The notes beneath the pieces are model-generated. The model was not told the origin of the DNA. It did not search any database and saw nothing but the letters and a program-made list of their open reading frames with translations. Below, piece after piece: positions 59,401-64,000 of a stretch of DNA of 64,000 nt. The number at the start of each line of letters is the position of its first letter. Position 1 is the stretch's first letter. Origin of the DNA: Amyelois transitella (Eukaryota > Arthropoda > Insecta > Lepidoptera > Pyralidae); contig NC_083506.1 in the NCBI RefSeq assembly GCF_032362555.1, positions 1,535,501 through 1,599,500 of the forward strand, in the 5' to 3' direction. Made by a program: the position numbers and the translations under genes.

Positions 59401-60997
59401 TCACAGACAGTACAGGGGGCTCCATATTCAGATCAATTGGATTCATCACTATAAACACTTGTTGATTCTTGTGCGTCAGGCCGTTGGGTTCCCTCAATGC
59501 GGCCTTGCAGTAGTACTGCACCCAGCCGTGGGTGCCTAGGAATGTGGACGGTAGGCCCATTGGTAAACCAAGCTTGAACGGGAAGCTGTGAATGCCTGGA
59601 GAGAGGATGGATGTGCCATGACCTGTGGAGGAGGAATGTTGGTATGTTAATAGTTAGGTTTTGGTGAATAAAATTTAAAATAAATACCTCTTTAAGGCAT
59701 CTGAATATGGATGACTTATAAAAATATTTGTATAATTTTCTATGTGGCACACTGTACCTATGCTTAGCTTAGAGTCATCAGGTACTAATAAATTTATTGC
59801 ACATGTATTAATAATCTGCAATAAACAGTTTCATTCTAAAATCCTACTAATATTATAAATGCAAAAGTTTGTGAGTATGGATGTTGTGGTTTAAGAACTT
59901 TATTTCTCATAAAGAATTACATTCACAATACAATGAGAACATTTAAAAAACAAACATTTATGTACAATGTTAAAGTGCGCTTACTTAAATAAAATCGAAC
60001 ACTTAGTGGGTAGAAAATAAAATAATTGTAGTTCAAACAGCAAAACATGATGTTTGTTACTCTTTCACGCAAAAACTACTGAACTGATTACAATGAAATT
60101 TGGTATGTAGGTAGCTGAAGACCCAGAATAACATATAGGCTACTTTTTATCCCAGAGTTCCCGCGGGATTGATACCAAGCAGACAATCCTTAAATTTTAA
60201 GGCGGTGTACCCACTCATCCTGACAATATATTAGTTAAAATTTCAAATAATGCATTTGTATTTGTGTAAACCAGTTAAAGTTCAGCAATATAATGAAAGG
60301 GAAATAATACACTTACCAGGCTCTCCCAACAGACGCATCCTGAAGTCAATATAATTTTCTTTATCATAAAGTCGTTCATGGCGACCTGACCCCACCCTCA
60401 CAACGCCCTCACCAATCACATGGAAATGGAGACCTGCAATTACAAAACTCATTATAAATTTATGATAAAACTGACATAATGTGCTACTTATTTTTTTTTC
60501 TGCCTTTATTGTAGGACAATTAAGGTAAGGCAAATGTAAACAACCCCTTTGCCACTAACAGGGTAGACTGAGCATAATAATAAATATATTTATCTGTGAC
60601 TGAGCCTTAGGTTGCTAAACTCACATTTTCAGCATTTCTGGGCTTATAGAATATAATTATAGCTTAAAAATAGTGGAACATTGCAAACCTTAATAGTATG
60701 GAAGTTAGCTCTTCCATATAAATTCAGTTAGTGAGAAATTCAAAGAATGGTTAAGGCACAGAAAGTTTGTATAATAAGACCTTAAGAATGCACATTTCTT
60801 AAAAATTATTAAACCCAAATAAGAATAGGTAATGAAATATGTGACTTGAGTAATGTTTGCAGAGTTTTGACCTTACCTAACACAGGTGTGTCGTCTTGTA
60901 GCTCCATCAACACTTTTCCTGATAAAAACTGACCAGGAAAGTAGAGTAAGGAAGTGTTGTCAAACACGATAAGGAACTTGAGTAGTTTTCTCGGCAT
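56399..60997 (-). CDS. Arrestin domain-containing protein (alpha-arrestin)
   Basis: Alpha-arrestins are adaptors that link membrane proteins to ubiquitin ligases and endocytosis. Exons in transcript order: 60877-60997, 60317-60433, 59405-59622, 57856-58038, 57181-57366, 56399-56566 (TGA), 330 aa. The N-terminal arrestin fold is seen in FLIVFDNTSLLYFPGQFLSG and WVQYYCKAAL with FVIVMNPIDLN-like text after it. The C-terminal fold has SVSLDRGAYVPGE-like (CRVSLDRGAYVPGETVLL) and VPPLPPTNLRGCHLISVQYD. It ends PPTIYPSTLPIFRPWL. No classical PPxY motif is seen, so it may be one of the short insect arrestin-domain proteins. I took ATG at 60997; the GTG just upstream is not a start. The last exon's end is echoed five-fold downstream of the stop. 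The gene diverges from gamma-tubulin. Confidence 0.88.
59843..60178 (+). mobile_element. Lep1-like Helitron split by a nested insertion
   Basis: CTACTAATATTATAAATG at the left and the usual body after 60049. A 163-bp sequence (59886-60048) interrupts it, flanked by GATGTT on both sides (59880-59885 and 60049-60054). Confidence 0.85.
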
Positions 60998-62058
60998 TTT
61001 CACTGTCTATTACCGCGTCCGACTGTATTATTTATGCTGATGAATAATACAACATTGAAGTTATTCAGTTTGATTAATTAACAAAGATGAATTTTTAGTG
61101 TAAAAGTTATTGCAGATAGATAATTTCTATTTTTAAGAATTGCAAGTTTGACTGAAAAATGTCTTTTATGGGTATAAAACAATTAAAAGAACCTTGTGGT
61201 TACGAAAGTCCCACCCACGGTAACTTATTAGTAAAACTTCTCACACGGCGACCGTAGGTTGCGGACAACAAAGTTGAGAAATAATGTGTATCGAAGGCCA
61301 TCAACTTAGTCGTAATGTCTACAAGCAGTACTTGTTGGACGAATTACTTACCTTAAAAAACAATGAAATGAATATTGGGTGTAGATTATTGTAAAATAAC
61401 AAGATAATTCACTTTATTTCATGTTTGAAAATAACAAAACTAGTTAAAAATTAATAAAACATATAACTTCCGACAAAGAAGCAACAAACTTTTGACAATT
61501 CTCATTAATTGTCAATTGAGAGTCTGGCAGCTGACAGTAATTATTTTTTATCGGCCGGATAAACAAAGATGTTGTCCCTCTTTTACTAACAATACCTACT
61601 CACAAATGTACAAACACAAGTTTGTTTTTTCTTGTTTGTAGGTACATTTGTTAACCTTCTCCTTTCATATAACCGTCCATCGACCATGTCTCTTCAAACC
61701 ATAGTACAAAAAAAAGAAAGAAAGATGTTGACTCTGTCCGGTGGAAGCCATAATATAGAAAAGAAAGAAGAACCTCTGCAATCGCGAGATTGTTTCTTTT
61801 TGGAGTTTTTCAACAAAACTTAGCTTAGTTTTCATTTGTCTACTAAATGACAGTCCATTTTGACATTGACGTCGTTAATTTTTCGATTCGATAAGTCAGT
61901 TGCGTCAGTTCCAAACCAAAGCAAAAGTAATCAAACTGCAAAATATGAAAACAAATTGTTGATTGGCGGTGAAGGCGGTTGGAAATATTTGTTCATTTAC
62001 AATAGGGTTTAAATATTATATATTATCTATTTAGGAAAATCAGAGAACTAGAATCAAA
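60998..62058. other. Divergent promoter region alpha-arrestin / gamma-tubulin
   Basis: 1.06 kb between two starts. A short open frame at 61632-61823 shows no recognisable domain and is probably chance. No repeat identified. Confidence 0.5.
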
Positions 62059-63780
62059 ATGCCCAGTGAAATGATAACGCTCCAACTTGGCCAGTGCGGC
62101 AATCAAAGTAAGTTGTAAACCGTTAGCATCTATTACTAAAAAGTAACAAACGTTAAATTCTTTTTTTACATTATTGCAGTTGGCTTCGAGTTTTGGAAGC
62201 AACTATGCATAGAACATGGGATATCTCCGGAGGGTATCCTGGAGGAGTTCGCGTCCGCTGGTTCTGATAGGAAGGACGTGTTTTTCTACCAAGCGGACGA
62301 TGATCACTACATCCCGCGCGCTGTCTTGTTGGACTTGGAACCTCGTGTTATTCATACTATAATGAATTCCCCGTATGCTAAGGTACACATAACACCTCTT
62401 TTCCAGAGAGAAACTATACATCTACTTTCCATGATCATTGCATTCTTCTTAACATTACGACTATTTAATGAGTGATTTGATTTTCTTTGAGCAGTATAAT
62501 CTGTAAGTAGATCTACCTGCACATATCCATATTATTGTATCTATGGTTGACAGCATATAAACCTATCCAATCAAATTCACTGCTAATTTACCTCTATTAC
62601 CACTTTAAAATAGATCTATGCAGGGTAATCTGACATAAGATTAGTACTAATAATACAGCTAAACTTTAAATTTTATTTCAGCTGTATAACCCTGAAAATG
62701 TATACTTATCAAAGCATGGCGGTGGAGCAGGTAACAACTGGGCTTCAGGGTTCGCTCAAGGGGAGAAACTGAATGAGGAGGTGTTTGATATCATCAACAG
62801 GGAAGCTGATGGCAGTGATAATTTGGAAGTATGTACCTAGCTTCATTGAATTTCTTTATAAAGTCTTGTGTCTACTTCCTACTGGCTTTAATCCCAGTTG
62901 CATCCTCACCTCTCTGGAAGGCCCGTGTATGCCTGTGACCATAGATCCTGGATTGGGTGAGTCTGACCTCCACAAACTTTGGTAAGCCTTATGTATTGGA
63001 TTCATAGTTACACATTCAGTTGCCTGAATGTGCAGGATTCCTCATGATGTTTAACATACAACACAAGTCAAATATTATGTTTATTATGTTTTTAGAAATC
63101 AAATATGTAGTCTCAAAACACTGGGTTATATTGTACCACTCTGTTACAGAAAAAGAAAAAACAATTTTTATTGCTAATTTGAATACTTAATTTGGCTACT
63201 TAATAGTGATGAGTAGATTTGTGTTAATTACTCTTTTCAGTTAAAACTGTTGTGAAGAACTGCATCACTTGTTTTCCTTTTCAGGGCTTTGTGCTGTGTC
63301 ACTCAATAGCCGGAGGCACTGGCTCCGGCATGGGTTCTTACATACTGGAGCACCTCTCAGACAGGTTCCCCAAGAAGCTGGTGCAAACTTACAGTGTGTT
63401 CCCTAACCTGGACGAAATAAGGTATTTCTTTCTTTCTTGCCAGCTTTTTAACAACAACAAGAAAGGGGGTTATCATATCGAGTACACCATACGAGTCACT
63501 GGTAACAAACTGCCTGGTGCCACAAAAATTAAACATTTCATTCTGGAAATGTCTGATATAATGTCAAAAATGAATTGTCTTACAGTGACGTGGTGGTCCA
63601 GCCCTACAACTCGCTTCTCACCCTGAAGCGGCTCACAGAGAGCGCCGACTGCGTCATGGTGCTGGATAACACTGCTTTGAACAGGATCGCCAGCGACCGG
63701 CTACATATACAGAATCCTTCGTTCGCGCAAATCAATACCCTTGTCTCGACTATTATGAGTGCCAGCACTGCTACACTAAG
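62059..63780 (+). CDS. TUBG1: Gamma-tubulin, N-terminal part (runs off the window)
   Basis: Gamma-tubulin nucleates microtubules at centrosomes as part of ring complexes. Coding exons in the window: 62059-62107, 62180-62382, 62682-62828, 63285-63421, 63586-63780, 243 codons with matching phases; a donor follows 63780, so the rest lies beyond the window. Features: the N-terminal GQCGNQIG nucleotide-binding loop (about 12-18), the gamma-specific [12 protein letters not shown], the tubulin signature [10 protein letters not shown], and [11 protein letters not shown]. The start [11 protein letters not shown] matches the family and has a clean AAAATG context. The intron after 62828 contains a SINE. 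The gene diverges from the alpha-arrestin gene with 1.06 kb between starts. Confidence 0.97.
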
Positions 63781-63832
63781 GTAAGGTTTTGTTTGTGTTT
63801 TCTTATTTGTATTCACATATAAAAAAAAATTA

Positions 63833-64000
63833 AGTACGTCCTGGTAAAGGGTCAGGTCAAAAGTACCCAAAACCGCCGAGCTTGCATGAAGAGAGTTATG
63901 AATGTGGATGAAGCGAAGGAAGTATGCAGAGTTCGTGGCAAATGGAAAGAGGTAGTCTTTGCCTACCCCTCCGGGAAAGAGGCGTGATTTTTATGTATGT
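63833..64000 (+). mobile_element. LINE 3'-end copies (RRACMKRVMN tail)
   Basis: Reads NRRACMKRVMNVDEAKEV and then AYPSGKEA and stop, the C-terminus of the same LINE type, followed by an ATGT tail. Other 3'-end copies: 317-415 (+), 11488-11650 (+, decayed), 13661-13797 (-), 49815-50012 (+). Confidence 0.8.

Noticed and set aside
61632-61823. 63-codon plus-strand frame between divergent genes
   Set aside because: No recognisable domain, no splice partner, ordinary AT-rich composition.

Overview
This is a eukaryotic window, almost certainly from a moth or butterfly (Lepidoptera; family not determinable by eye). Genes are split into short exons with GT-AG introns, introns and spacers are AT-rich, and the interspersed repeats are of kinds common in Lepidoptera: Lep1-like Helitrons ending in CTAGT, tRNA-headed SINEs, LINE 3' ends with ATGT tails, and a mariner. 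No rRNA, functional tRNA gene or CRISPR array was seen. I rebuilt exons from splice sites and reading phase; all phases close.

Layout. (1) 130-19864 +: the last 23 exons (about 1,198 codons) of NBAS, a Golgi-to-ER vesicle tether subunit also linked to nonsense-mediated decay (NMD). (2) 20292-23976 +: mitoribosomal GTPase DAP3/mRpS29, 368 aa. (3) 24312-24852 -: ATP synthase subunit g, 98 aa. (4) 25237-33699 +: ribophorin II (oligosaccharyltransferase), 616 aa, divergent from (3) across 384 bp. (5) 35141-38735 -: ribonucleotide reductase small subunit, 377 aa. (6) 40803-52961 +: COP9 signalosome subunit 2, 444 aa, divergent from (5). (7) 56399-60997 -: alpha-arrestin (arrestin-domain protein), 330 aa. 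(8) 62059 to window end +: gamma-tubulin, first five coding exons. The genes are unrelated housekeeping genes; the neighbourhoods are not operons.

Mobile DNA. A mariner with an intact 357-codon transposase lies in an NBAS intron. A 2.05-kb IS630-Tc1-mariner element in a ribophorin II intron has perfect-looking ends and an intact 457-aa transposase with unusually wide spacing (81 residues) between its second and third catalytic acids. A 4.1-kb P-like element with a broken THAP exon, itself carrying a broken LINE, fills an intron of CSN2. Many SINE, Helitron and LINE-tail copies occur.

Most unusual. Four separate NBAS exons are followed in the intron by tandem copies of their own 3' end together with the 5' splice site (units of about 349/315, 59, 187/188 and 115 bp). 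Every copy that keeps its donor would, if used, retain an immediate in-frame stop. The last coding exon of the alpha-arrestin gene is likewise echoed five times at about 145-bp intervals downstream of its stop, and CSN2 exon 2 has one short echo in the intron before it. Four perfect 20-25 bp hairpins with 3-5 nt loops and three E2F-type sites upstream of the ribonucleotide reductase gene are also worth a look.
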